DNA from: Gaiellasilicea sp963802765
GTDB taxonomy: Bacteria; Actinomycetota; Thermoleophilia; Gaiellales; Gaiellaceae
Assembly: GCA_963802765.1 (NCBI GenBank)
Contig: CAWDJZ010000003.1
Location: 124,001 to 188,000 of the forward strand
Reading direction: 5' to 3'
DNA: 64,000 bases
The notes beneath the pieces were generated by a model. It was not told where the DNA came from, ran no database searches, and was given only the letters and a program-made list of their open reading frames with translations. A program made the translations under genes and the position numbers. Positions 54,011 through 64,000 of this stretch are shown here, piece by piece; position 1 is the stretch's first letter; each line of letters opens with the position of its first letter.

Positions 54011-56567
54011 CGAAGTTCGCACTGAAGGGGCTGCTCGGCCGGAAGCTGCGCACGGCGCTGACGGCGTTCGCGATCGTGCTCGGCGTCGCGATGGTCAGCG
54101 GGACGTTCGTCCTCACCGACTCGATCGACAAGGCCTTCGACTCGATCTTCACCGACGTGCGCGAGGGGTCGACGCTCGTGGTGACGGGGAAGTCGGCATT
54201 CGACATCACGGAAGGAAGCGGCGCCTCGGCGAGCGCCTTCGACGAGAGCGTCCTCGACGACGTCCGACAGGTCGACGGCGTTGCGGAGGCCGAGGGCAGC
54301 GTCGACAGCGAGTCGACGACGCTGATCGGCCGCGACAACAAGGCGATCGTCTTCGGGGGCGCGCCCAACCTCGGCTTCGCAATCGCGAACGGCGAGTCGC
54401 CCTTCAACCCTCTGACGCTCGAGCAAGGCGAATGGCCCGGCTCGAACGAGGTCGTGATCGACAAAGGCGTGGCGGACAAGAAGGACTTCAAGATCGGCGA
54501 CGAGATCGGCGTCCAGGCCGAGGGGCCCGTCGAACGGATGCGGATCTCGGGCATCGTCAAGTTCGGCACCGCGAACGCAATCGGCGGCGCCACCTTGGCC
54601 GGCTTCGACCTGCCGACTGCCCAGCGGCTCTTCGAGAAGGAGGGAAAGCTGGATGAGATCGCGGTCGCAGCTGAGCCAGGCGTCTCGGACAGCCCAGTTG
54701 GCCTCCGACATCCAGGCCGTGCTCCCGTCCAACACCGAGGTTCGCACCGGCGCTCAACAGGCGGAGGAGGACGCGTCCGATACGAACGAGTTCATCGGCT
54801 TCCTCAGGACGTTCCTGCTCGTCTTCGCGGGCGTCGCGCTCTTCGTCGGGAGCTTCGTGATCGCGAACTCGCTCTCGATCACGATCGCGCAGCGGACGCG
54901 TGAGTTCGCGACGATCCGGACGCTCGGCGGCTCGCGGCGGCAGGTCCTCACCTCGATCGTGATCGAGGCGCTCGTCGTTGGCGCCGTCGCCTCGCTGATC
55001 GGGCTCCTCTGCGGGCTGCTGCTCGCCGAGGGCCTGTTCTCGCTCTTCGACGCGGTCGGCTTCACGCTGCCGAACCAGGGCCTGCTGCTCGAACCGCGCA
55101 CGATCGTCGTCTCGCTCCTCGTCGGCATCCTGGTGACGCTGATCGCGAGCCTCCGGCCGGCGATCCGCGCCACCCGCGTGCCGCCGATCGCGGCCGTGCG
55201 CGAGGGCGCGACGCTGCCGGAGTCGCGGTTCGCCCGTTTCCGCACCGTGGGCTCGCTCGCGCTGACGGCGCTCGGCTTCGCCTCGCTCGCCTACGGGCTC
55301 TTCGGCAGCGGGCTCGGGACGACCCAGGTCCTCGTCTGGATGGGCCTGGGGGCGCTCCTGATCTTCCTCGGCGTCGCGCTCTTCTCGGCCCGGCTCGTGC
55401 GGCCCGCTCTCGGCTTTCCTCGGCGCGCCCGCGGCCTCCATGGGCGGGGCGGCGGGGAAGCTCGCGCGCGACAACGCGCGCCGCAATCCCCAGCGCACCG
55501 CCTCGACCGCGGCCGCGCTGATGATCGGGCTCGCGCTCGTCACGCTCGTCGCCACGCTTGCGGCCGGCATCACGAGCACGTTTCGCGGCGCGGTCGAGGA
55601 CATCTTCACCTCCGACTACGCGATCACGGCACAGAACAACTTCTCGCCGATCCCGACCGAGGCCGCCGACGCCGCGGCCGAGGCGCCGGGCGTCGAGGCG
55701 ATCGCGAGCACGCGTGCGGGTGAGGCGCGCGTGTTCGGCGAGACCGAGAACGTGACCGCGACCGACCCCGACGCCGGGCAGGTGCTGACGCTCGACTGGG
55801 TCGAGGGCTCACAGGACGTGTTCGCCGAGCTGGGGAGCAACGGCGCCTTCGTCGACGACGGCTTCGCCGAGGATCACAACCTCAGCGTGGGCTCGCCGGT
55901 CACGATCCAGGTGCCGTCGGGAGACGAGCTCCAGCTCGAGGTGAAGGGCATCTTCGATCCGCCCGCCGGCGGCTCGCCCTTCGGCGCCGTCACCTTCTCG
56001 AGCGAGACGTTCGACCGCGAGTACGAGTCGCCGCGGAACCTGTACACGTTCGTGCTCATGCGCGGCGGCGTCACGGACGCGAACACCGAGGCGCTCGAGC
56101 AGTCGCTCACCGACTTCCCGAACTCGAAGGCGCAGACCCGCGACGAATTCGTGGACAACCAGATCAGCGGCCTCAACCAGATCCTGAACATCCTCTACGT
56201 CCTGCTCGCGCTGTCCGTGATCGTGAGCCTCTTCGGGATCGTGAACACGCTCGTGCTCACCGTCTTCGAGCGCACGCGGGAGCTCGGCATGCTGCGTGCG
56301 ATCGGGATGACCCGGCGCCAGGTGCGCCGCATGATCCGGCACGAGAGCGTGATCACGGCGCTGATCGGAGGCGTCCTCGGCATCATCCTCGGCGTGGTGC
56401 TGGGAGCCCTGCTGATCGCCCGCGTCGAGTTCATCGAGTTCGCCTTCCCGACGGTTCAGATCGTCGTCTTCGCGATCGCGACGATCATCGTCGGCATCCT
56501 GGCCGCGATCTTCCCGGCCCGCCGCGCGGCCAAGCTCAATCCGCTGGAGGCGCTGCAGTATGAGTGA
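54007..56567 (+). CDS. FtsX-like ABC transporter permease, two-repeat type (two frame breaks)
   Basis: About 850 residues, with eight likely membrane spans in two FtsX repeats. It begins TKFALKGLLGRKLRTALTAF with a first span AIVLGVAMVSGTFVLTDSID, then an extracytoplasmic domain. Breaks near 54690 and 55415 divide it into frames 2, 3. The middle has FIGFLRTFLLVFAGVALFVG and FATIRTLGGSRRQVLTSIVI (the coupling helix). The last part has NILYVLLALSVIVSLFGIVN, ELGMLRAIGMTRRQVRRMIR and FAIATIIVGILAAIFPARRA, ending LNPLEALQYE. It partners the ATPase at 53194; a small membrane protein gene overlaps its end. Confidence 0.9.
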
Positions 56568-56790
56568 GACCGACGAGAAGCCGGCCGGCTTCCTGGGCGG
56601 GATCTCGCCGCTGCCGCTCTTGATCTTCGCCGCGATCGACCTCATGCTCGCCTTCTTCCTCCTCGTCGACGGTGGCTTCACGATCCACTTCGCCCTCGTG
56701 GCCGTGATCGGCGTCGGGCTGGCCGTCCTCGGGTTGATGGGCCTACGGCGTTCCGGCGGGGAAGCGTCCGGCGGGGAAGCGCCAGGCTAG
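56560..56790 (+). CDS. Small two-span membrane protein
   Basis: A 76-residue protein starting at ATG 56560, inside the end of the permease gene. Two hydrophobic spans: LLIFAAIDLMLAFFLLVDGG and FALVAVIGVGLAVLGLMGLR. The tail RSGGEASGGEAPG contains a 15-base tandem duplication (TCCGGCGGGGAAGCG twice). Its overlap with the ABC permease suggests a small accessory subunit. No family is recognised. Confidence 0.7.
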   Translation: MSETDEKPAGFLGGISPLPLLIFAAIDLMLAFFLLVDGGFTIHFALVAVIGVGLAVLGLMGLRRSGGEASGGEAPG

Positions 56791-56820
56791 GCGGGCGGCC
56801 TGCGGGTCACGCTCTGCGAC

Positions 56821-57672
56821 GTGGGGCCCCGCGACGGGCTCCAGAACGAGCCGGAGACGCTCACGCCCGAGGTCAGGGCGGAGCTCGTCCGCCGCCTCTC
56901 CGCGGCCGGTCTGCCGCGTATCGAGACGGTCAGCTTCGTCAACCCCGAGCGGGTGCCGCAGATGGCAGGCGCGGAGGAGGTGGTCGCCGCGGTCGGAGAC
57001 GTCGCCGCGGAGCTCTCCGGCCTCGTCCTCAACGAGCGAGGCTGGGAACGCCTCGCCGGCACGGACCTCGACCGCGTCAACGTCACGCTCGCCGCGACGG
57101 AGACGTTCAACCAGCGAAACGCCAACGCCTCGCTCGCGGAGGCGACCGAGCGCGTGGAGCGGATCCTCGCGGTCGCCGACCGGCCGTCGAGCGCGACCAT
57201 CAGCGTCGCCTTCGGCTGCCCGTTCGAGGGCGCTGTCGATCCAGGCGTCGTCGCCGACCTCGCCGAGCGGCTCGCGGGGGCCGGTGCGGGCGAGATCGTC
57301 CTCGCCGACACGATCGGGGTCGCGGCGCCGGGAGCGGTGCGCCGACTCGTCGAGCGCACGCTCATCCTCGGCGTGCCGGTGGGCGGCCACTTCCACGACA
57401 CGCGCCACACCGGGGTCGCCTGCGCCTGGGCGGCGCTCGAGGCGGGCGCAAGCGTTCTCGACGCCTCGGTCGGCGGCCTCGGCGGCTGCCCGTTCGCCCC
57501 TCGCGCGACCGGCAACGTCGCCACCGAGGACGTGCTCTACCTGCTCGACCGGGAGGGCGTCGAGACGGGGGTCGACCTCGACGAGCTGATCGCCGTCGCC
57601 CGGTGGCTCGAGGAGCTCCTCGGCCGCGAGCTCCCGGGCCGCGTCTACCGCGCCGGCGGCTTCGAGGCCTAG
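56821..57672 (+). CDS. Hydroxymethylglutaryl-CoA lyase
   Basis: A 283-residue TIM-barrel enzyme that cleaves HMG-CoA to acetoacetate and acetyl-CoA, in leucine degradation. The active-site segment VGPRDGLQNEPETLTPEVRA holds the catalytic Arg-Asp. Metal-binding His residues are in GGHFHDTRHTGVACAWAALE, and the mobile loop has GGLGGCPFAPRATGNVATED. GTG 56821 omits the first strand; in the same frame CTG 56800 would give LRVTLCDVGPRDG, which fits the family better, but it is a rare start. No ATG/GTG/TTG lies between the upstream stop at 56790 and 56821. It faces the CaiB gene, whose product could prepare CoA esters. Confidence 0.9.
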   Translation: MGPRDGLQNEPETLTPEVRAELVRRLSAAGLPRIETVSFVNPERVPQMAGAEEVVAAVGDVAAELSGLVLNERGWERLAGTDLDRVNVTLAATETFNQRNANASLAEATERVERILAVADRPSSATISVAFGCPFEGAVDPGVVADLAERLAGAGAGEIVLADTIGVAAPGAVRRLVERTLILGVPVGGHFHDTRHTGVACAWAALEAGASVLDASVGGLGGCPFAPRATGNVATEDVLYLLDREGVETGVDLDELIAVARWLEELLGRELPGRVYRAGGFEA

Positions 57673-57687
57673 TAACAGACTGTTACT
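57671..57687. promoter_or_regulatory. 17-base perfect palindrome over two convergent stop codons
   Basis: AGTAACAG-A-CTGTTACT, a perfect inverted repeat. It overlaps the TAG of the lyase (57670-57672) and the TAA of the CoA-transferase (minus strand, 57683-57685). Being AT-rich, it could be a regulator site or weak terminator. Confidence 0.45.
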
Positions 57688-58891
57688 TGGCCTCCGCGAC
57701 TCGGACGACGCCGGCCTCGGCGAGCTCCGCGATCTCGGCCGGGTCGTAGCCCGACTCGGCGAGGATCTCGGCCGTGTGCTCGCCGAGGAGCGGCGGCGGC
57801 CGCCGGTGCAGCACGCGGTCGCCGTCGAGCGAGAGCGGCAGCGCCGTCAGGTGAAGCTCCGGGATGGTCGGGTGGGGGAGGGGCTGGACGATCCCGAGCG
57901 CCTCCGTCTGAGGTGAGCCGAGCACGTCCGCGACGTCGGCGACCGGCGCCGCCGGGACGCCGGCGCGCGTCAAGCGCTCGTGCCAGGAGGCCGTGTCGTC
58001 CTGCGCGAAGTAGGGCTCGAGCAGCTCGATCAGCGCGTCGCGGTGCTCGACCCGGTCAGGGTTGGTGCGGAAGCGCGGGTCGCCTGCGAGGTCGTCGGCG
58101 CCGAGCTCGAGGCAGAGGAGCGCGAAGAGCCGGTCGTTGCCGGCCGCGACCATCAGCTCGCCGTCGCGGGTCGGGATCACCTCGTACGGCGCGACCATCG
58201 GAAAACGCGTGCCGAGCCCGCGCGGCACCGTCCCGTCGGCGAGGTAGCCGGCGAGGTGGTAGCCGATGTAGCCGAGCGCGGTCTCGTAGAGCGACACGTC
58301 GACGAGCCGGCCGTTGCCGGTCGACGCGCGCTCGAGCAGCGCGGCGAGGATCCCGATCGCCGCCCAGGTGCCCGTGCCCTGGTCGATCAGCGACGAGCCG
58401 ACGCGCACGCCCGGCCGGCCCGGCTCGCCCGTCATCGAGATCAGGCCCCCGGCAGCCTGCATGAGCGCGTCGTAGCCTGGCTCCGCGCGCTGCGGGCCGA
58501 CATTGCCGTAGGCGCCCACCGAGCAGTAGACGAGCCGCGGGTTCCGCGCGCGCAGCTCGTCCGTGCCCAGGCCGAGTTGCTCCGCCAGACCCGGGCGGAG
58601 GCTCTGCAGGAAGACGTCGGCGCCGTCCGTCAGCCGCAGGAGCGCTTCACGCCCGCGCGGGTCGCGGAGCGAGCAGGCGAGCGAGCGCTTCGAGGCGTTC
58701 GCGAAGAGGAACATCGTTCCCTCGCCGTCCCAGAACGGCGGCCCCCAGGCGCGGCCGTCGTCGCCGGTGTCCGGGCGCTCGACCTTGATCACGTCGGCGC
58801 CGAGCCCACCCAGGATCTCGGCGCAGTAGGGGCCGGCGATCGAGGTCGTCACGTCGAGCACGCGCATCCCGGCGAGCGGCGAGAACTCCAT
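57683..58891 (-). CDS. CaiB/BaiF family CoA-transferase
   Basis: A 402-residue class III CoA-transferase. The opening is FSPLAGMRVLDVTTSIAGPY; family motifs include VIKVERPDTGDDGRAWGPPF, LFANASKRSLACSLRDPRGR, the acyl-carrier Asp region AEPGYDALMQAAGGLISMTG, and GRLVDVSLYETALGYIGYHL. Near the end it has the usual VAPYEVIPTRDGELMVAAGN block. It moves CoA between carboxylic acids. With HMG-CoA lyase on the opposite strand, a role in branched-chain acid or itaconate-like metabolism is possible. It diverges from DedA. Confidence 0.93.
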   Translation of the reverse strand: MEFSPLAGMRVLDVTTSIAGPYCAEILGGLGADVIKVERPDTGDDGRAWGPPFWDGEGTMFLFANASKRSLACSLRDPRGREALLRLTDGADVFLQSLRPGLAEQLGLGTDELRARNPRLVYCSVGAYGNVGPQRAEPGYDALMQAAGGLISMTGEPGRPGVRVGSSLIDQGTGTWAAIGILAALLERASTGNGRLVDVSLYETALGYIGYHLAGYLADGTVPRGLGTRFPMVAPYEVIPTRDGELMVAAGNDRLFALLCLELGADDLAGDPRFRTNPDRVEHRDALIELLEPYFAQDDTASWHERLTRAGVPAAPVADVADVLGSPQTEALGIVQPLPHPTIPELHLTALPLSLDGDRVLHRRPPPLLGEHTAEILAESGYDPAEIAELAEAGVVRVAEAK

Positions 58892-58934
58892 GGGTCCATC
58901 TTCACCGTTCCGCTCTCTGCGAGGATGCGCGCAC

Positions 58935-59534
58935 GTGTTCGAGTCGATCGTGAACGCCGTCTCCGGCTCGGACTGGAGCTACCTGATCGTCTTCACGGTC
59001 GCCATGCTCGACGCGTTCTTCCCGCTCGTGCCGAGCGAGGCGACCGCGATCGCGGCAGGCGTCGTCGCGGGCACGGGCGGGCTCTCGGTCGAGATCGTCA
59101 TCCTCGCCGCGGCGTTGGGCGCGTTCGTCGGCGACAACATCTCGTTCGGCCTCGGCCACTTCCTCGGCTACCGCGTCGAGCGCCGCTTCTTCTCCAGCGA
59201 GAAGGCGCAGGAGCGGCTGAAATGGGCGCAGCGCACGCTGGACCGGCGCGGTGGCTACCTGATCGTCGTCGCGCGCTTCATCCCGGGCGGCCGCACCGTG
59301 ACGACGTTCACGGCCGGCTTCGTCGAGACCTTCCCCTGGCACCGGTTCCTGCGCTGGGACGCGCTCGCGGCCGCGATCTGGGGGTCGTACACCGTGTTGC
59401 TCGGGTACTTCGGCGGCAAGACGTTCGAGGAGGACCCCTGGAAGGGGCTCCTCCTCGCGTTCGGGATCGCTATCGCGGTTACGGGAGCGGTGGAGGTGGT
59501 GCGCTATCTGCGGCGGCGGGGCGCCCCCGCGTGA
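58935..59534 (+). CDS. DedA/SNARE-associated family membrane protein
   Basis: A 199-residue integral membrane protein from GTG 58935. Helices include YLIVFTVAMLDAFFPLVPSE, EIVILAAALGAFVGDNISFG and WKGLLLAFGIAIAVTGAVEV. The DedA signature is GGYLIVVARFIPGGRTVTTF near residue 115, with the conserved F/R/P-G-R pattern, followed by FPWHRFLRWDALAAAIWGSY. DedA proteins flip or transport undecaprenyl-phosphate-type lipids. Its 3' end overlaps by 56 bases the end of a membrane protein on the other strand. Confidence 0.9.
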   Translation: MFESIVNAVSGSDWSYLIVFTVAMLDAFFPLVPSEATAIAAGVVAGTGGLSVEIVILAAALGAFVGDNISFGLGHFLGYRVERRFFSSEKAQERLKWAQRTLDRRGGYLIVVARFIPGGRTVTTFTAGFVETFPWHRFLRWDALAAAIWGSYTVLLGYFGGKTFEEDPWKGLLLAFGIAIAVTGAVEVVRYLRRRGAPA

Positions 59535-59928
59535 GCCCGAGGTCGCGCATGCCGCGATGCGCGATCACGGCCGCCATGACGAGCACGACGAGCGCGAACA
59601 GGCCGTGCAGGCCGTGGACCCAGGCCGCCCCGCTGCTCACCGGGTCGTCGGAGTCGGACGGCAGCAGGAAGATCTGCACGGTGCCGACGACGAAGAGCAG
59701 GAAGGTGAAGCCGATCCACCGCCACGCCCGTGGCCAGGCCCCGAAAGCGGTCAGGAAGACAAGCAGCTCGGAGGCGTGGATGACGAGCCCGCCGAGGAAC
59801 CCGTGGGCGTCCAACGCCGACTCCTCGTTCCCGATGATGTAGGTGGCGATGAACCACGCCTGCAGGAAGACCCCGAGCACGATGATCGACGCCAGCACGA
59901 CGTTGATCCACAGGAATGTTCGTCTCAT
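59479..59928 (-). CDS. Four-span membrane protein, unknown
   Basis: A 149-residue protein with four helices: FLWINVVLASIIVLGVFLQA, LGGLVIHASELLVFLTAFGA, WRWIGFTFLLFVVGTVQIFL, and HGLHGLFALVVLVMAAVIAH, with conserved-looking His residues in helices 2 and 4 (VIHAS; VHGLHGL) that could bind heme. Size and His placement recall small actinobacterial DUF-type membrane proteins of unknown role. A Pro-rich tail (AADSAPPPPLP) overlaps the DedA 3' end. The minus-strand reading is favoured by its clear helix pattern. Confidence 0.78.
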   Translation of the reverse strand: MRRTFLWINVVLASIIVLGVFLQAWFIATYIIGNEESALDAHGFLGGLVIHASELLVFLTAFGAWPRAWRWIGFTFLLFVVGTVQIFLLPSDSDDPVSSGAAWVHGLHGLFALVVLVMAAVIAHRGMRDLGLTRGRPAAADSAPPPPLP

Positions 59929-59967
59929 GCGGGCGAGCCTACGGCAGTGCCCGGATAGCGTTCAAGG

Positions 59968-60705
59968 GTGAGGGTCCATGTCACCGGCGCGACCGGCTAT
60001 CTCGGCTCGGAGCTCGTGCGGCGCGTCCCGGACGCGTCCGTCGAGCGGGTCGAGGTGCGCGACGCCGGCGCCGTTCGCGAGCTGCTCGAGCGCGTCCGGC
60101 CGGACGCCGTGATTCACACGGCCTACCGGCAGGACGGCCCCGGGGCGTGGGAGATCACGGTGGACGGCGCCGAGAACGTCGCGCGCGCAGCCGCGGCCGT
60201 CGGCGCGCGTCTCGTTCACCTGTCGACGGACGTCGTCTTCGACGGGCGCAAGGGGACGCCGTACGTCGAGGACGACCCGGTCTCGCCTCTGACCGACTAC
60301 GGACGCGCGAAGGCCGAGGCGGAGCGTCGCGTCGCGCTCGCGTACCCGGAGGCGCTGCTCGTCCGCACCTCGCTGCTCTACGGCGGCTCCGAGCCGTCCA
60401 AGCACGAGCTCGCGGCTCGCGACCCCGGCTTCACGTTCTTCACCACTGAGATCCGCAACCCCGTTCAGGTCGGTGACCTCGCGGCCGCGCTCCTCGAGCT
60501 CGCCGCCCTGGACGTCTCCGGCCCGCTCCACGTCGCCGGAGCCGACGCCGTCTCTCGCGCACGCTTCGCCGAGCTGCTCACCGGCAGGCAGGTTGCGGGG
60601 GCGCCGGCTCCGGACACGCGCCCACTCAATTGCTCCCTCGACTCGTCACGCGCCCAGGCGCTGCTCGACACCCGGCTCCGCGGCGTGCGCGAGGTCCTCG
60701 GCTAG
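59968..60705 (+). CDS. RmlD-like NAD(P)-dependent sugar nucleotide reductase
   Basis: A 245-residue extended-SDR protein from GTG 59968. The Rossmann motif is RVHVTGATGYLGSELVRRVP. VRPDAVIHTAYRQDGPGAWE and ARLVHLSTDVVFDGRKGTPY are the second and third strands, as in dTDP-4-dehydrorhamnose reductase. The catalytic Y-x3-K is in PLTDYGRAKAEAERRVALAY. The C-terminal part (RNPVQVGDLAAALLELAALD) also fits. The substrate may be a sugar nucleotide or simpler aldehyde; no rhamnose genes are near. It ends overlapping the cyclase gene by four bases. Confidence 0.87.
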   Translation: MRVHVTGATGYLGSELVRRVPDASVERVEVRDAGAVRELLERVRPDAVIHTAYRQDGPGAWEITVDGAENVARAAAAVGARLVHLSTDVVFDGRKGTPYVEDDPVSPLTDYGRAKAEAERRVALAYPEALLVRTSLLYGGSEPSKHELAARDPGFTFFTTEIRNPVQVGDLAAALLELAALDVSGPLHVAGADAVSRARFAELLTGRQVAGAPAPDTRPLNCSLDSSRAQALLDTRLRGVREVLG

Positions 60706-61442
60706 CTGTCCTCGTCCAGGCGCTCGGCGATCTCGTCGGGCCGCTGCGACGCGCGGTCCGCGATCTCGTCGACCGCGGACGCGGCCCGGTCGAGCGACGC
60801 TTCGACCGAGCGCCTGACGCTCGCCTCGATCCGCTCTGCCATCCGCTTGCCGAGGTCGGCGCCCCAGTCGTCCCCGTCGTCCGCCGAGGCTGCCTGGACG
60901 GGCTCCTCGGACCGGTCGACGCCGTCGATGTCGAGCTCGAAGACGCGCTCGGGCTCGTCGATGCCCTTCAGCCGCCGCTCGCCGAGGGGGAAGATCGAGA
61001 CGCCCTCCGGCAGTGACGAGCCGACGAGCGCTCTCGTCGTCTCGGAGAGGAGGACGTGGCCGCCGCCGCCCGACGTGCACAGGCGGGCGGCACGGACGAC
61101 GTCGAGGCCGAGGTACCCCTCGGTGCCCAGGGCGGGCTCTCCGGTGTGCAGGCCCATCCGCACCCGGACGTCGACCCCGTCGGGCCAGTTGTGTTCGGCG
61201 TGGGCACGCTGCGCCTCGACGGCCGCGGTGACGGCATCCCGGGCGCGGGGAAAGGCGAAGAAGAAAGCGTCGCCCTGCGTGTCGATCTCGACGCCCCCGT
61301 GGCCGGTGAAGCGCTCCCGGATCAGCCGGCGGTGATCCGCGAGGACTCCGTCGTAGCGCTCGCCGAGCCGCTTCACGAGCGCGGTCGAGTCCTCGACGTC
61401 GCTGAAGACGAACGTGACCGTGCCGCTCGGGAGGGCGGGCAT
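60702..61442 (-). CDS. Stand-alone class III adenylate/guanylate cyclase-domain protein
   Basis: A 246-residue soluble protein. The cyclase domain fills residues 1-170: PSGTVTFVFSDVEDSTALVK with metal Asp residues, GGVEIDTQGDAFFFAFPRAR with the second Asp, and a ligand segment GYLGLDVVRAARLCTSGGGG. The usual purine-selecting and transition-state Asn/Arg are partly visible (VRAARLC). The last 70 residues (EPVQAASADDGDDWGADLGK; RIEASVRRSVEASLDRAASA) are a helical, likely coiled-coil tail. Together with the multidomain cyclase at 37615, it shows cyclic-nucleotide signalling in this organism. Confidence 0.87.
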   Translation of the reverse strand: MPALPSGTVTFVFSDVEDSTALVKRLGERYDGVLADHRRLIRERFTGHGGVEIDTQGDAFFFAFPRARDAVTAAVEAQRAHAEHNWPDGVDVRVRMGLHTGEPALGTEGYLGLDVVRAARLCTSGGGGHVLLSETTRALVGSSLPEGVSIFPLGERRLKGIDEPERVFELDIDGVDRSEEPVQAASADDGDDWGADLGKRMAERIEASVRRSVEASLDRAASAVDEIADRASQRPDEIAERLDEDS

Positions 61443-61480
61443 GCGTCCCAGTATGCGGGCCGCATGGCAAGCTCGGGGGC

Positions 61481-63393
<1,913 letters not shown>

Positions 63394-63409
63394 CTTCCCG
63401 GCCCGTCCG

Positions 63410-63438
63410 TTGTCTAAGAAGTCGAGAAGCAGTAATCT
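63410..63438 (+). promoter_or_regulatory. Promoter of the terminal ABC binding protein gene
   Basis: TTGTCT (63410-63415), a 17-base spacer, and TAATCT (63433-63438), 48 bases upstream of the ATG. These are good sigma-70-like boxes in the gap after the DUF255 gene. Confidence 0.55.
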
Positions 63439-63486
63439 CGCTCGATCAGCGGCCTGTTTTCGTCCACCTCAAGGGGAGAGTTCTCT

Positions 63487-64000
63487 ATGCGTAGGGTTTC
63501 ACTCGCCGGCCTGGCACTTGCGGGAGCCTTGCTCCTGGCGGTTCCGTCGGCGTTCGCGAAGGCCGACGTTGCTGCGGCCGATCCGGGCATCACCGACCGG
63601 ACAATCACGATCGGCGGCACCTTTCCGCTGACCGGCGGGGCCTCGAGCTACGCGCCGATCCCGGCCGCGATGAAGGCGTACTTCAGCTACATCAACGCGC
63701 GGCGTGGCCCCGACGGGAAGCGCGGCGTCATGGGCCGCCAGATCGTCTTCAAGTACTACGACGACGGCTACAACCCAGTCAACTCGGTCCAGCTGCAGCG
63801 GCGGCTCGTCGAGCAGGACAAGGTCTTCGCGGTCGTCGGCACGCTCGGCACCGAGGTGAACCAGGCGGTGCAGCCGTACCTCAACCAGCAGAAGGTGCCG
63901 CACGTTCTCGTCTCCACGGGCGCGAGCGAGTGGGGCCTGAACTACAGGAAGTACCCGTGGACGATCGGCTGGCAGCCCGACTACGTCGCCGAGGGTCGGA
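63487..64000 (+). CDS. Branched-chain amino acid-type ABC binding protein, N-terminal part (cut by window end)
   Basis: 171 residues are visible; the gene continues past the window. Signal peptide: MRRVSLAGLALAGALLLAVP, cut near AFA. The type-I periplasmic-binding fold follows: ITDRTITIGGTFPLTGGASS, MKAYFSYINARRGPDGKRGV, GRQIVFKYYDDGYNPVNSVQ, QRRLVEQDKVFAVVGTLGTE, and VPHVLVSTGASEWGLNYRKY, as in Leu/Ile/Val-binding (LivJ-like) proteins. The ATG is preceded by AAGGGGAGAG. Substrates in this family range from amino acids to aromatic acids and urea. Permease and ATPase genes would be expected to the right. Confidence 0.92.
   Translation, partial: MRRVSLAGLALAGALLLAVPSAFAKADVAAADPGITDRTITIGGTFPLTGGASSYAPIPAAMKAYFSYINARRGPDGKRGVMGRQIVFKYYDDGYNPVNSVQLQRRLVEQDKVFAVVGTLGTEVNQAVQPYLNQQKVPHVLVSTGASEWGLNYRKYPWTIGWQPDYVAEGR

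Overview
The window is very GC-rich with dense, tightly packed genes, many starting at GTG or TTG. Its gene content fits a free-living, deep-branching actinobacterium: a BTAD-type regulator, fasciclin, DUF427, large zinc-ribbon cyclase/ATPase/TPR regulators, Bat-type MoxR/DUF58/VWA genes, and many secreted proteins. Placement near Thermoleophilia/Gaiella relatives is my inference; no rRNA or marker phylogeny is available here. I saw no tRNA, rRNA, CRISPR array, transposase, integrase or replication origin. Many genes carry one or more frame breaks where protein similarity jumps frame, while other long stretches (21.9-27.4, 29.1-33.7, 35.6-47.7 kb) are clean. Most breaks look like indel errors of an assembly from uncultured material, but some dense clusters could be real decay.

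Layout. 0-2.5 kb: sugar isomerase fragment, oxidoreductase, thioesterase and a double DUF427 protein, all on +. 2.5-3.6 kb: two small secreted proteins on -, one with HExxH. 3.6-7.5 kb: a regulatory module. A membrane BTAD regulator with its own propeller diverges from a minus-strand chain (small protein, zinc-finger anti-sigma-like protein, secreted protein, secreted propeller); a 75-bp element occurs twice in it. 7.5-18.4 kb: one long minus-strand chain of MoxR, DUF58, VWA, secreted protein, VWA, HtrA-like protease, small protein and three tandem SBP5 solute-binding paralogues. 18.4-21.4 kb: two-component system, then fasciclin and a small secreted protein behind a promoter with an embedded palindrome. 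21.4-28 kb: photolyase group facing an SRPBCC/ATP-grasp/two-esterase operon. 28-35.6 kb: collagen-like lamin-tail protein, RsgA, an ExeM/NucH-type nuclease, and a shattered 5'-nucleotidase. 35.6-36.6 kb: AzlCD exporter.

36.6-42.1 kb is the most unusual part. A caspase-family protease diverges from a zinc-ribbon/cyclase/AAA/TPR regulator, which is followed after 51 bases by an HK97-fold phage-capsid-like protein with an Arg-Pro-Tyr-Gly-Ala repeat tail. No other phage gene is present. I propose this as a possible signal-responsive protease/protein-shell system that I cannot match to a named one.

42.2-64 kb: choline-kinase-like phosphotransferase, cupredoxin-like lipoprotein, dimethylglycine-dehydrogenase-like enzyme, NrtR-like regulator facing a BMP lipoprotein, acetyltransferase, a heavily broken TPR membrane protein, ABM monooxygenase, class III aminotransferase, MacB-like ABC exporter, HMG-CoA lyase facing a CaiB CoA-transferase, DedA, membrane protein, RmlD-like reductase, stand-alone cyclase, a DUF255 thioredoxin-like protein, and the start of a branched-chain amino-acid-type binding protein cut by the window end.
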